Part shown: one piece after another, positions 11,305 to 22,481 of the stretch
How the letters are laid out: each line of letters starts with the position of its first letter
How positions within the stretch are numbered: position 1 is the stretch's first letter
Origin: Volvox africanus
Taxonomy: Eukaryota; Chlorophyta; Chlorophyceae; Chlamydomonadales; Volvocaceae
Assembly (NCBI GenBank): GCA_030268105.1
Contig: BSDZ01000035.1
Span: 26,001-90,000 of the forward strand
Length of the DNA: 64,000 nucleotides
Reading direction: 5' to 3'
Notes under the pieces: generated by a model
Database searches by the model: none
What the model saw: the letters and a program-made list of their open reading frames with translations, nothing else
What the model was told of the DNA's origin: nothing
Translations under genes and position numbers: made by a program

Positions 11305-12109
11305 TGTTGTATCCTTCCTTCTTCACTCATGCACTAGATCTGCACGTCTGAGTGTTAGATACAAGTGCCTCATGCTTACGAACAGCAAAGCACTCCAATT
11401 CAAGCAATGTGACAGCGGAAGACTTTAGAGCAAGGAAAGATTCAACTTACAACGATCCTCAATTACAGAATGGTAGTCTGCTGTCAGACCCCGCGGGCAG
11501 CGTTCATCATATGGCTGAAGATGGTATGCTTGAATAGCTTAGGCCGGTAATAAATGATTATAACGTATATATGCCAATGAAATGGAGTTAAGTACACGAG
11601 TACTTATCCAAAGTAGTGTCGAGCCGACTTCGGTCTCTAGGCAGCCATCCTCACACCTATCATGCTCACGATGCCAATATGCAGTACAAATCACACTGGA
11701 CCCCGATCCCAAGTATGAGTACTATCAGAGCACTATCCAGAATATTGCGTAATTCATGAGTTAAATGAATGCAACGTATGCACGGTGCAAAGGTCCGAAT
11801 ATCGATATTTGGTTGCCAAACAACCATCGTCGCATTTCTGCATACACGTCTGGTTCATGATACGAATGATGTAATAATATTTGAAATATTATTACTTGAT
11901 GTATTATGCCATAATGGTGCATGCATCTGTGTTGACCTCGAGTCAAACATGTTGACTGACAGCGCAATGTCACGAGTGATGACGCGGAATGCTAATTTAG
12001 CTAGATATACACGAATATATCACGCTAGCATGCTCATATCATGTTTATCCATGCTTCGGTAGACTCGAGCCTACTTCAGCATGGATGGTGATCGAACCGT
12101 CGTACAACA
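11305..12109 (-). repeat. solo LTR with target duplication GCGAG
   Basis: 805 bp running from TGTTGTATCC to CGTACAACA. It is flanked by the 5-bp direct repeat GCGAG (11300-11304 and 12110-12114) and splits the E1 chromodomain codons. A clean duplication with no internal sequence indicates insertion followed by LTR-LTR recombination. Confidence 0.93.
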
Positions 12110-12714
12110 GCGAGCACGATAATCTAACACCCGCTACACATCGTAAACCTTCTGTTTACCAGCGATCCAGGTCTCTGGGACTGGTTCAACCGCTGCAGGG
12201 GCGTTAGCAAGCTCAGGGACAGGTTCTGTACCATCGATAAGGGTGTATGAGGGATACATGAAATGTGGGGTGAATGGTCATATCAGCGGGCAAGGCAAGT
12301 TCTACTGCCACGTTCCCGACCATGCACACAACGGGATAAGGACCAATCCAACGGGGCAACAGTTTTTGGGAGCCCTCAGCAAAAGAGTGTAGGTTCTTAG
12401 TGCTCAGCAACGCTAATTGTCCTTCCAAAAAGGTCACATCCCGCTTGGATTTATTGTATTAGTCCGTCGTCCGTTGCTGAGCCGCATGCAAACACGCCTT
12501 CGCGTCTGCCATACGGGATAGGAAAGACTTGGCAAAAGTTTTAGCCGCAGGTACGTTCACTTCCAACTCACGCCACACAGGCAGCGCGGGATGAAACCCG
12601 TAGTTAAGAAAGAACGGACTTTTTCCTGTGGAACGGTTAACAGCATTGTTAAGAGCGAATTCTGCCGCAGTCAAATATGTATCCCAGACGAGGGGTGTGC
12701 GACCAGCATAATTG

Positions 12715-12859
12715 TGTAGTTCTGTTTCCTAATTCATTTAAGGAAATATTAGCTGTTTACGTAGAAAATGCAAAGAAAAACAAAGTAATTTACTTATTTG
12801 AATCTAGTTGGAAGAGACAATATTCTGATCATGGTATTAGAAAAATCTTAATGAATTAC
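12715..12859 (+). other. 145-bp AT-rich foreign insert coding for a tyrosine-recombinase-like peptide
   Basis: Compared with E6, three bases of the integrase gene are replaced by 145 bp of very AT-rich DNA. On the plus strand it is open throughout and reads like the core of a bacterial XerC-type recombinase: FPNSFKEILAVYVENAKK, then YLFESSWKRQYSDHGIRKIL. In that family this stretch precedes the H-x-x-R box. Codon use (AAA, TTA, GAA) differs completely from its surroundings. The family call comes from motif memory only. It is a fragment, not a gene. Confidence 0.55.
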
Positions 12860-13282
12860 AACATATCACCCAACATGCGGTTTGTGTGTTCGGTTTGCCC
12901 ATCAGTTTGCGGATGGTATGCCGTGCTCAGGTTGACTTGCATGCCAACTAGCTTGCAGAGCACTTCCCAAAACTTAGACGTGAATTGACCGCTGCAATAT
13001 GATATCACGTTTTTAGGAACACCGTGCAACCGAACCACATTGTCAAAGAACAATCGTGCCGTTTGATCCGCGGTGCAGGATGACGTACATGGTGCTAGGT
13101 GAACCATCTTAGTCAGGCGGTCAACCATAACAAACACCGCATCATATCCCCCCTCACTTTTGGGCAGCGTGAATACAAAGTCCATGGAAACACTTTCCCA
13201 AGGCGCATTAGGAACAGGCAAAGGTTGAAACAACCTGTAGCCCTTACCCGACAAAGCCTTGTTGCGCTGGCACAGACTGCAA

Positions 13283-13552
13283 GTGTTGTATCCTTCCTTC
13301 TTCAATCATGCACTGAATCTGCACGTCTGAGTGTTAGCTACACGTGCATCGTGTTTACTAACAGCAAGATGATTCAATGCGAGCAATGTGACAGCGGAAG
13401 ACTTATCAGCAAGGAAAGATTCAACTTACAATGATCTTCGATTACAGAATAGAAGTCTGCCGTCAGACCCCGCGGGAAGCGTTCATCATATAGCTGGAAA
13501 TGATATGCTGGAATAGCTCAGGCCGATAATATTTGAATAAAGCGTATGTATG
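13283..13552 (-). repeat. truncated LTR (E2/E7 type)
   Basis: Begins TGTTGTATCCTTCC like the other LTRs of this type. It loses similarity after about 13552, before the palindromic half. It interrupts E1 integrase. Confidence 0.8.
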
Positions 13553-13645
13553 GGAACCAGATTGTGGACCCACCGGAAAAACATTGTACATCGACCCAGC
13601 AGGCGTCGGATGCACTAATACCATTCAACGGGCAGAGCTGGCGGC
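13553..13645 (+). pseudogene. RNase H fragment, probably from a non-LTR retrotransposon
   Basis: Plus-strand codons read CGPTGKTLYIDPAG followed by TNTIQRAELAA. IQRAEL resembles the RNase H segment carrying the catalytic Glu in non-LTR elements of green algae. It is only about 90 bp, wedged between two LTRs, and looks like captured filler. The call rests on that one motif. Confidence 0.4.
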
Positions 13646-14459
13646 TGTTGTATCCTTCCTTCTTCAACCATGCACTGAATCTGCACGTCTGGATGTTAGC
13701 TAAGTGAACACCAAGCTTACGAACAGCAAGGCGATTCAATGCGAGTAGTGGACAGAGGAAGACTTAACAATAAGGAAAGATTCAACTTACAATGTTCTTC
13801 AATTGCAAATTAGAAGTCTGCCGTCAGACCCCGCGGGCAATGTTCATCACTCGGCTGCAGATGAGATGCTAGAATAGCTCAGGCCGAATATAAAGGAGTA
13901 TAACGTATGTATGCGAATTAGATAGAGTTAAGTACACGGGTACTTAGTCCAAAGTAGCATCGAGCCGACTTCGGTCTCTAGGCGGCCATCCTCGCACCTA
14001 TCACGTCGCGATACCGATGCACAGTACAGGTCTCACTGGATTCTGATCTCAAGTGTGAGTACCTTCGTAGTACTGTTCTAAAAATCGTGTCATCCGTGAT
14101 ATTAATGGATGCAATGCATGCAATATGCAAAGGTCCGAATATCGATATTCGGTTGCCGACCCAACCATCGCGATCGTCGCCTTCTCGCATACGCGTATGG
14201 TTTATGACGTAAATGAGGTAATAATATTTAAAGTATTATTACGTGATATAAAATGCCAATGGATAGATCGCGCATTAATTATCAGCCTCGAGTCAAACAT
14301 GTTGACCGACAGCGTGATGTCGTAGATGATAATGCGACATGCCTGATTAGCTAGATATACTTGAGTATATCATGCTAATATGATTGTATTATGCTTCATA
14401 ATGTTCAGATGCATTGCGGCCTACTTCGGTGCAAGTGGTGATGGAACCGGCGTACAACA
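13646..14459 (-). repeat. 3' LTR of E2
   Basis: 814 bp from TGTTGTATCC to CGTACAACA, next to the E2 polypurine tract (CTATCCCCCCTCCCG on the plus strand). Confidence 0.9.
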
Positions 14460-14518
14460 ACTATCCCCCCTCCCGTATGCAGCGTCCTCGCTGCATCGGA
14501 CAGCATCGACTGCAGAGA

Positions 14519-16812
14519 TCATTGGGTCTGCGTGGCACGTAGGCGAGCTTCCTCCAATAGTGGCTTAATTTCCGGCAAGAAATTACGCATCGGCTCCCAC
14601 AAATTATGCTCGCTAGAATAGCCAGTCCATTTGACCAGATACTCGTGCACCTTCCGCTTTTGTCGTTGTTGACCTATACGACGAACCCAATAATCCAGTA
14701 TTCGTTCCACATCATACACTTTTTGCTTGCCTGCGATCCAGGTCTCGGGACTGGGGTCCATTACTGCAGGGGCATCGGTGTTGTTTGTAACGGGCGTCGT
14801 GCCGCGATAAGGGTGGATGAGGGAAATATGAAATGTGGGATGGATGTTCATGTCAGAGGGTAGGGATAGCTCGACAGCTACATTCCCTACCATGCAAATA
14901 ACGGGATATGGACCATCCAGCGAGGTAGCAATTTACGGGAACCGTCGGCAAGCGAACGCAAGTTCTTAGTGCTCAATAATACCATTTGTCCCACCGAAAA
15001 TGGTACGTCTCGTTTGGATTTATTATAATAGTCCGTCGTCCGTTGTTGTGCCGCGTCCAAACATGCCTTCGCGTCTGTCATGCGGGATAGAAACGACTTG
15101 GCAAAGGTTTTAGCCGCTGGGATATTTATTTCTAACTCTCGCCACACTGGTAGCGCGGGATGAAATCCGTAATTTAGAAAGAAGGGGCTTTGACCTGTTG
15201 AGCGATTAACAGCGTTGTTAAGCGCAAATTCTGCCGAAGTCAGAAACGTATCCCAAACAGAGGGTGTGCGTCCCACGAAATTCCTCAACATGTCGCCCAA
15301 CGTGCGATTTGTGGGTTCGGTTTGCCCATCGGATTGTGGATGATATGCCGTGCTCAAATGAACGCGCATCCCGACAAGTTGACATGGCGCTTCCCAAAAC
15401 TTAGACGTGAATTGACCGTCGCGATCGGATATCACAATTTTAGGAATGCCATGCAATCGGACCACGTTATCGAAAAATAATCGTGCTGTTTGCTCAGCGG
15501 TGCAAGACGAGGTGCAGGGGGCTAAGTGAACCATCTTGGTCAAGTGATCGACCATTACGAACACCGAGTCGTATCCCCCCTCAGTTTTGGGCAGCGCGAC
15601 TACGAAGTTCTTTTAAAACACTTTCCCAAGGGATATCTGGTATAGGTAAAGGTTGTAACAAACCCTGGCCCTTACCGGATAGTGCTTTATTTCGCTGACA
15701 TAAACTGCACCTTTGCACGAAGTTTTCCGCATCCTTCACCATGCGTGGCCACCAGAACGAGCGTTGTACGAGCTCTGCCAGACGTGTACTTCCAGGATGT
15801 CCTGCTAACGGGTCCTCGTGGAACCGCACAAGAATATCATAGCGCAAAGCGTCGTCGTTCGGCGGGATGATTTGTGTGGTCGGTCCATCCTTCCGTAGCC
15901 ACAAATCGTTGCGCTTGTGTAAATGTTCCACATTACTTGGTGAAGCAAACCAAGGATCGGCCTGATATGCCATCTTGAGTCGTTGCGCGAGATCCGCTGC
16001 TATCGGCACCTCCTGATTGCGCGAACGAGTAACCGGTGCTGCCAGAATCGCAGCACGTAATGATGGGTGTCGACTGAGGGCGTCAGCAATATTAATTTTA
16101 CCGGCAATATATTCCCACATACAGTCAAAACGAGATAGATACTCCATCCACCGGGCTTGTCGTCGGTTAAGCGTGGGGACACTCTGCAAGAATGTCAGCG
16201 GTTTATGGTCGGTCTTCAGTGTAAAAGGGCGGCCTTCAAGGTAACAGTGCCATTCTTTCAAAGCATGTAGAGCCGCCAACAGCTCTTGCTCTCCGGTCGT
16301 ATATCGGGTCTCCGCACCAGAGAACTTTTTACTCGTGAAGGCGATCGGTCGTCCTTCCTGCAACAATACAGCGCCGCTTCCATGCAAGGAAGCATCCGAT
16401 ATAACTTCAACACGGAAAGGCAACGAGTAATCAGGGAAAGAGAGGGTAACGTCATCGGCGACGATTCACTTGAGCTCTTCAAATGCCCGTTGACATGCGG
16501 GTATCCAGGCTTCGAGAGAAGCGAAACCTCCTTTCTTCGTCAAGTTTGTAAGCGGGGCCGCAATAATGGAGTATGTATTAATAAACTTACGGAAGTAGTT
16601 GGTCAAACCCAAGAACTGGCGTAGTTCAGTGAGGTTCTGAGGTACGGGCCATTCGCGAACCACAGCTACCTTCCGTGGATCCATCCTTATTCCAGTGGCC
16701 GACACGATGTGGCCCAAATACTCCACTTGAGGCTGCGCCCAAAAACACTTGGCGTGTTTAGCAAACAATTGCTCCTGCTTCATCACCTCAAGCACGAGCT
16801 CGAGATGCTTCA
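14519..16812 (-). pseudogene. E2 pol (RT C-terminus, RNase H, integrase, chromodomain), broken
   Basis: Minus strand, in order: RT thumb ([15 protein letters not shown]), RNase H (VISDASLHGSGAVL, TDHKPLTF), integrase zinc region (HPGSTRLAELVQRSFWWP, CSLCQ), integrase core (SDRDGQFTS, TDGQTEPTN) and chromodomain (VHEYLVKWTGYSSEHNLWEP). Lesions are an in-frame TGA at 16466-16468, where relatives have CGA, a one-base gain near 15605 and a one-base loss near 14890. Confidence 0.9.
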
Positions 16813-17629
16813 TGTTGTATGCCGGTTCGATTACCAGTTGCACCGAAATAGGCCGCAATGTATCTAAACATCATGAAGCATAATACAATCATATTAGCAT
16901 GATATACTCAAGTATATCTAGCTAATCAGACATATTACATTGTCATTCACGACATGGCGCTGTCGGTCAGCATGTTTGACTCGAGGCTGATAATTAATGC
17001 GCGATCTATCCATTGGCATATTATATCACGTAATAATACTTTAAATATTATTACCTTATTTACATCATAAACCATACGCGTATGCGAGAAGGCGACGATC
17101 ACGATGGTTGGGTCGGCAACCGAATATCGATATTCGGACCTTTGCATATTGCATGCGTTGCATCCAATAATATCACGGATGACACGATATTTAGAGCAGT
17201 GTTACCAAGGTACTCACACTTGAGATCGGAATCCAGTGAGACCTGTACTGCGCATCGGTATCACGACGTGATAGGTGTGAGGACGGCCGCCTAGAGACCG
17301 AAGTCGGCTTGCGCTACTTTGGACTAAGTACTCAAGTACTTAAACCGATCTGATACGCATACATACATACGATATAATCATTTATATTCGGCCTGAGCTA
17401 TTCTAGCATTCCATCTGCAGCCGAGTGATGAACATTGCCCACGGGGTCTGACGGCGATCTACTGATTTGTAAACGAGGATTATTGTAAGTTGAATCTTTC
17501 CTTAATCTTGAGTCTTCCGCTTTCACTTTACTCGCATTGAATCGCCTTGCTGTTCGTAAGCACGGTGCGCACTAGCTAACATTCAGACGTGCAGATTCAG
17601 CGCATGATTGAAGAAGGAAGGATACAACA
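16813..17629 (+). repeat. 5' LTR of E3
   Basis: 817 bp running TGTTGTATGCCGG to GGAAGGATACAACA, in plus orientation, followed by TTTGGTAGCGAGACGG (primer-site region). Confidence 0.88.
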
Positions 17630-18055
17630 AATTTGGTAGCGAGACGGTTCGACTCATGGCTGTCTCATCGTCGCTATTGGAGAGTAGATTCTTGCACGAG
17701 CAAACGGCGGCGAGGAGCTTCACAGGATAACTTCGTCGGCAAGTCGGTACTGTATCATTCTCTTCTATAACTTTTGATATTATCCCCGTCTGTTGATACT
17801 AATTGTATTTTCGCCACCCGGAAAAGTCTTTAGCCCACAGAAGGATTTTCCTTGCCATCATACTCGGAATCGCTTCCCCAATAAGTCGGACATTTGACAG
17901 GTCCAGCTATTAAGGATTTACTCGTTTGAAGGTGACTACATATTGGTGGACTACATTTTTACTCGCGACGGAGTTTACTTACACGGACACTACTCGAGCG
18001 AAAATTCCTAAGGTAGAGTCCTACCTTTATCTCTTTTTCCTTTTAAAAGTACTAA
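17630..18055 (+). other. E3 leader
   Basis: Starts with the TTTGGTAGCGAGAC primer-site-like sequence. Unlike E6, E7, E8 and E10, no copy of the conserved leader ORF could be recognised. Confidence 0.5.
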
Positions 18056-19339
18056 TTGGAATACATGTCGTGTGATCAGTATCCACCAACTATGGAGGAG
18101 AGTGATCAGGCTAATATTAGTGTTCATTATGGAGAACCGGACACCACACCGAACGTTGATAACTTATATAATCCCCAATCAGATGCTCCCCAGTCGAACT
18201 CCCCTTATCCAGCTCAGAATCCTCCTGGGGCGTCAGACCCTATGAGGCCCACCGAGGTGGAGCAGAACCCAGCGATGGTATCGCTACAGCAACTTATGGA
18301 TGAAGGTGGGGTTCCTGGTTTCGTAGTCCCAACGCCTCAACTACATATTCGTCATGATGCCGAACCTAAGAATACCGCAAGTGCCACCCGTTCCTATGTT
18401 CGTGATGCTAAAAAGTATCTGAAATTGGTAAAGGGTGGTGATCGCGACGAAGTGAAGTGTCTTTTCATCGGAGCTACACTAAGCGGCGTCGCAAGAGAAT
18501 GGTATGATCATTGGACCACTGTACCAGAGCACTTTACGTTTGAAGAATTAATTAACGCGCTCCTTAATCATATCGCTCCCGGAAATCAGTCGCAAGTGGC
18601 TGCCATGTACAGAGAGTTACACGCAGGCGCTTATCGAATGCGAACTAACGAGTCCGTGGAGGATTACCGGCTGCGTTTCGAAGCAGTAACAGCACCCATG
18701 ATTGGATTCTCCGAGGGAGACTACATTTATTGGTTCCAACGCGGTCTCTCGCTTCAGTTAGCCCGAGCAAGTACGGACCTGACACGGGAAGGGACAAGAT
18801 CGTATACGCGATGGGTTCAGATCGTTCGTGACGTCGAAGCTCGCCTTGGAACGGGACAGGAACGCCCGACACCATTAGCACCGTTATCAGTTGACACGAT
18901 GCAAGATATATCTAATGAGACTGATCCAGCACCTGAGACTACTGGCATTCCACTACCTCCAGCTCCGATGCGCCGGGGTGGCAACCCTCCGTCTAGCCAC
19001 GCTCATACTCCTGGTACCCAAGAACTAACTCCAAGGGATTCGCAGATGATTTGGAGTACGCGGAAGAGGACGAGCGTGCTACAAAATACCGCCGAGTCAC
19101 GCGGAGCTGTATCAGAATCGAAGCGGTCAAGAACACAAAATCGATGGCTTTCCAAGTGGGGATGTATGCAAACGGAGTTTGCGCAGCGACGACAATTGGG
19201 AGTCTGCCTTCGGTGCGCATCAAATCACCTTACAAGGAACTGCCCGCTTTTACCCCCATTAGTTGTAGGACCACCTTCAACGGATGAGGCACCTGACACG
19301 ATTTCCGTTGATATTGTCGGAGCACCCAATCCACGTTAA
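18056..19339 (+). CDS. gag: E3 Gag
   Basis: A 427-codon open frame starting at TTG 18056 (first ATG 18065), with TAA at 19337-19339. It contains the retrotransposon Gag core (VKCLFIGATLSG, AREWYDHWTT, FTFEELINALL, near residues 135-175) and a C-terminal zinc knuckle CLRCASNHLTRNC at about 384-396, spaced CX2CX3HX4C. Gag packages element RNA in cytoplasmic particles. The N-terminus is acidic and differs from E6 Gag. The frame is intact, but downstream pol is decayed, so the element is not autonomous. Confidence 0.8.
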   Translation: MEYMSCDQYPPTMEESDQANISVHYGEPDTTPNVDNLYNPQSDAPQSNSPYPAQNPPGASDPMRPTEVEQNPAMVSLQQLMDEGGVPGFVVPTPQLHIRHDAEPKNTASATRSYVRDAKKYLKLVKGGDRDEVKCLFIGATLSGVAREWYDHWTTVPEHFTFEELINALLNHIAPGNQSQVAAMYRELHAGAYRMRTNESVEDYRLRFEAVTAPMIGFSEGDYIYWFQRGLSLQLARASTDLTREGTRSYTRWVQIVRDVEARLGTGQERPTPLAPLSVDTMQDISNETDPAPETTGIPLPPAPMRRGGNPPSSHAHTPGTQELTPRDSQMIWSTRKRTSVLQNTAESRGAVSESKRSRTQNRWLSKWGCMQTEFAQRRQLGVCLRCASNHLTRNCPLLPPLVVGPPSTDEAPDTISVDIVGAPNPR

Positions 19340-20573
19340 CACGGAAATGTTAATTGGCATGGAGTACTAAATTACGTTCTGGCTGGGATAAATCTTGATT
19401 GAATCCGGCAATGTTGACATGAGAGGACTCTTCGCTACTTTGACTTAATATACTCGATGATTAATATCTATGTGCCTCTAACGGATCCTTTTCTGCTGAC
19501 TAGCATGGATCGTAGGTATGATGCGGATGTACGCCACGTTTGACTCTTTTAGATGGCAACAAAATCGATTTTGTTGATTGAAATTTTGGGACACCTAAGT
19601 ATTACCGGTGTTACTGACGACCTTATCTCAAATAAGTGATAAGCATGATGGGATTGATCCCATAGTCGTCTAAGTGTTCAGGTTATCCTCGTTGATGAGG
19701 ATAAGCATCCCATCGTGGGCAGGATCACCCTTAGTCGTCGAAGGACCCTCTGTGTGTTAGGGCCCAATGAGTGCAACAAGGTCTCTCGGAGACAGCACTA
19801 CATGGACATTGGGTGCCGTGACATAACGACAATATCGCGTGTGCATCGATATGGAGTCCAGCACAATTGGCCGTTGTGCAAAAGGGAACCTATCGCATAA
19901 GGTACCTTGTCTGTCGTACTAAGATGTCACATCAGAGGAGGGCGGAACTGTGCGGAGCCTGTGGTTAATTTCGTTAGCGGCGTTCGTCCGCCGAAATAAA
20001 GAACCCAAGCTTGAAGGATGTAAGAGTAGCTTATCAAGTGATAAGGGAAGGCATCCATGAATTGCTTGTGAGGCCTTGGGTGCAATTGGTTGTTACCACC
20101 GCGCAGTCTCTTGTGAAAGATCCTGAGGTCGCAGCCCCCCCTATTGCCAAATTATACCGATGCATATGTCATCCTGGGGCTCCCACCTATGTTACCTGCT
20201 GATTATATTATCCCCTTTGTATTCGAGCACAACCCGTTTCACAACCTATATACAGGTTAGGCTGCCAAAATTGAGCGGATGAAGCGGCAAGCGGGGGATC
20301 TGCTCGCAAAGGGTATGATTTGGCCCAGCACATTGCCATCTTCTGCGCCGATAATGTTTGTTGGTAAGAAGGATGGGACGTTGCGCATGTGCATTGATTA
20401 TAAGGGCTTGAATGCGACCACGATTAAAAATCGCTACCCTTTGCCGCGCGTCGATGACCTGCTTGATAAGCTGAAGGGCTCAGCTTATTTTTCCTCGATT
20501 GACCTTCAACAAGGGTATAATCAGATACGCATTGCTGCCTCTGATATTCCGAAAACCGCTTTTCGGACCCCTG
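19340..20573 (+). pseudogene. E3 pol remnant (protease and RT)
   Basis: Scattered pieces remain. A protease relic TGVTDDLIS (about 19601-19630) has lost the catalytic Asp. [14 protein letters not shown] follows at about 19690-19735. The RT N-terminus [12 protein letters not shown] block with [20 protein letters not shown] (about 20353-20450) is followed by [19 protein letters not shown]. The frame breaks after FRTP at about 20573. The linker has the same one-base loss before RT as E5 and E7. Confidence 0.75.
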
Positions 20574-20627
20574 GACACATTGCATACCTTCCAACAAGGA
20601 CGCCACCTTACGTTGGCTAAAAGAGGG

Positions 20628-20970
20628 AATTAATACAAGCCGCAGTGTCCGAATTTTGACGGCGGTACCTCTTGTACCTGGTGAGCTGCTCGCACAACTC
20701 ATGGGAAGATGAAGGGATAAATAGAATAATGTGGCCAGATAAATCGAGGGAAGGAAGAGGGCAACGCGGTGCACATAAATTACACAATGGGTCGAAACGG
20801 TTTAGTCCCGTGCTCCCGTCGAGCGAAAAACGTCGCTCGATAGCCCGCTCGATTTGTCCAAAAACAGAAGGTAAAAGGGCCCTCACAGCCGGACGCAACG
20901 ACGGCCAGCGGCCACATTCACTCTCTTCGATCCCGGGAGAAGCCCCTTCCTCCACATCCCGGGCAACTTC
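20628..20970 (-). pseudogene. E4 pol N-terminal piece
   Basis: After the UAG at 20971-20973 the same frame continues as GIEESECGRWPSLRPAVRAL, then FGQIERAIERRFSLDG. This is the inactive methyltransferase-like N-terminal domain also seen in E6. Truncated at 20628. Confidence 0.7.
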
Positions 20971-22192
20971 CTAAGTCGTCTTCAGTATAAAAGGTGGCAA
21001 AAGAGGGCATTCGCGAGTAGGGTGCTCTCCCGCACACCTCAAGCAGAGGTTAGCAAACTTCCGACGGTCAAACTCCGAACGTCGGCACTCCCACTTTTGC
21101 ATGTACGGATCATCTGTCCAGGGCCGCGTTCACTAGGAGCCGCGTTCTGCATTGCAGCTACAGACGGTGTGCTCTCTCTTCGCTTTCCTTTCGCATGGCC
21201 AGAGCTCCGCCCAGCTCCCGCAGACCCACGATTGCTTGGGCTTTGGCGTCCGCGAACATCATACCGTCTTTCCTTTCGAATGGTATTCACGGCTGCCGCG
21301 GAGCGTTGACGATCGGAACCCTGGTCCTTCGGTATCGACTCCGAAGGTGGTTCCTGCGCTCGCATCGCGTGAATACGAGGATTAATTTGCTTAGCGTCTT
21401 TTCCAGCTAAATTCCGAACTTCTGCACCTCTAGCAAAAGCTACTAACGCATCATAAGATTGAAACGGAATTCCACTGAGATCGGTGGCACACCACCGCGC
21501 AAGGGATTCAGTGAGGCCACGGTGAAACCAGAAGATACGATCCTCCTCAGGAAAATTAACAATAGGGGTTATCAGTGCCTCGAAACGGGACTGATAAGCA
21601 GGAACGGTCTCGTGTGGACGCATATGGTACGTGCCTTGTGCCAGCGTCTTATGAGCCTCGTTGCTACGCGAGCGAACTTCCGTAGCAAAGCAGGCGAGGA
21701 GAGCATCGATCTGGTTGTCAAACGTGTACTTGCCTCTAGCGGTGGTCCATTCGTCATACCAATCCTTTGCGGCACCCTCGAGGGTATTCCCAACGAACAG
21801 GCATTTAATAGAGTCGCATCCCCCGCCGTGCACCGCTTGCAGATATTGCCTAGCGTCGCGAACGCAAGCCCTGGTCCTATCCGCGACACTATGCCCTGAA
21901 TTCTTTGCCTTTTCGTCAGCGGAGATATTGAGCTTAGGCACGGGGATAGTCAACTTCATAACCTCCGGTATTCCGACGGGTTCTTGAACGCGGGTGTTAC
22001 CGGAGCCCGTTGTGCTCCAACTCCTTCACTTGTTGTAGCCGCTGCCGACAGTGGTACAATTAAGTGTGAAGGGGTCTGAAGAACAATGGGGTCAGACATA
22101 ATACGAGTCCCGACAGTATCGGGATTGGTAAAAACAGGTCTAGCGGCAGGACCGCTATCGGGTTGGCTGGCGGTGCCCAGATAGGAACTATC
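20971..22192 (-). pseudogene. E4 gag, split by copia and frameshifted
   Basis: The Gag core (IKCLFVGNTLEGAAKDWYDE, near 21770) is open. A frameshift near 21130 destroys the knuckle region that E7 keeps. The copia element sits in the first codons: E7 begins MSGRKDSSYLG and E4 is interrupted at the SSYL codons. It ends at the same in-frame UAG as E7. Confidence 0.85.
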
Positions 22193-22378
22193 TGTTGAAC
22201 ATCGGTCGGAACAATAGTGGAGACCATGCGCGATAGACAGGACAAATGCGAGTACGGCATTGGTACGAATGTCTATTGTCCCTATTATGTGGAGTCAGTG
22301 CGATATGCTAAGACTTTAGCACTTATGTAACAAACTACGGAGTTGCTTCCTTGTCCAACTGCGTGTCGCATTCTAACA
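22193..22378 (+). repeat. copia 5' LTR
   Basis: 186 bp, TGTTGAACATC to TTCTAACA. It differs from the 3' LTR at four sites by eye, all transitions. Confidence 0.95.
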
Positions 22379-22390
22379 GGTTATGAGCCC
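22379..22390 (+). promoter_or_regulatory. copia primer binding site
   Basis: GGTTATGAGCCC directly after the LTR. Its complement GGGCTCATAACC matches the anticodon stem-loop type of initiator tRNA-Met rather than its 3' end, as in copia elements primed by a half-tRNA. The match is from memory of the tRNA. Confidence 0.6.
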
Positions 22391-22481
22391 TGAGTCAACG
22401 CATTAGGCGGCAATTCCTAGTTTAGGTATCTTTCCTCTGTTCCGCTGGTCTAGCGACGCTCTGGTCTAGAGCAAGGAAGAT

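Larger units (their letters stand above)
10335..13282 (-). mobile_element. E1: Ty3/gypsy chromovirus, truncated, minus strand
   Basis: From low to high coordinates: 3' LTR (10335-11078), purine tract (11081-11096 on the minus strand), then the pol C-terminus running back to integrase. It is cut at 13282 inside the integrase zinc-binding segment by another LTR. It is interrupted by a solo LTR (11305-12109) and by an AT-rich insert (12715-12859). Coding similarity is highest to E6/E8. The 5' half, gag and 5' LTR are absent. Confidence 0.85.
11138..13282 (-). pseudogene. E1 pol, integrase to chromodomain, broken
   Basis: Minus-strand pieces read integrase core (VSMDFVFTLP; the expected SDRG is changed to SYCSG, so the second catalytic Asp is lost), STAYHPQTDGQTE with the catalytic Glu, the integrase C-terminal region (LLPRWIGPYPVV) and a chromodomain (VHEYLVKWTGYPSEHNSWEP). 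The frame ends at TAG 11138-11140. Breaks are the solo LTR at 11305-12109, a frameshift near 12450, the AT-rich insert at 12715-12859 and the LTR at 13283. The piece is not functional. Confidence 0.85.
13646..16812 (-). mobile_element. E2: Ty3/gypsy chromovirus, 3' half, minus strand
   Basis: The 3' LTR (13646-14459), purine tract and pol from RT to chromodomain are present. The element is cut in the RT region at 16812 by the plus-strand LTR of E3. Closest relatives in the window are E5 and E7. Confidence 0.88.
16813..20573 (+). mobile_element. E3: diverged Ty3/gypsy element, plus strand, 3' truncated
   Basis: 5' LTR, primer-site-like leader, an intact gag frame and a decayed protease-RT region are present. 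It stops in RT at about 20573, followed by about 54 bp of unassigned filler (20574-20627) and then E4 in the opposite direction. No 3' LTR exists. It interrupts E2 RT. Confidence 0.8.

Noticed and set aside
12677..12988. A functional tyrosine recombinase gene
   Set aside because: Only about 48 codons fit the family and the rest of the frame is antisense to gypsy integrase; no catalytic R-H-R-Y set.
13646..17629. E2 and E3 as one element with two LTRs (13646-14459 and 16813-17629)
   Set aside because: The two LTRs are in opposite orientation and the second begins inside RT of E2, followed by a different gag.
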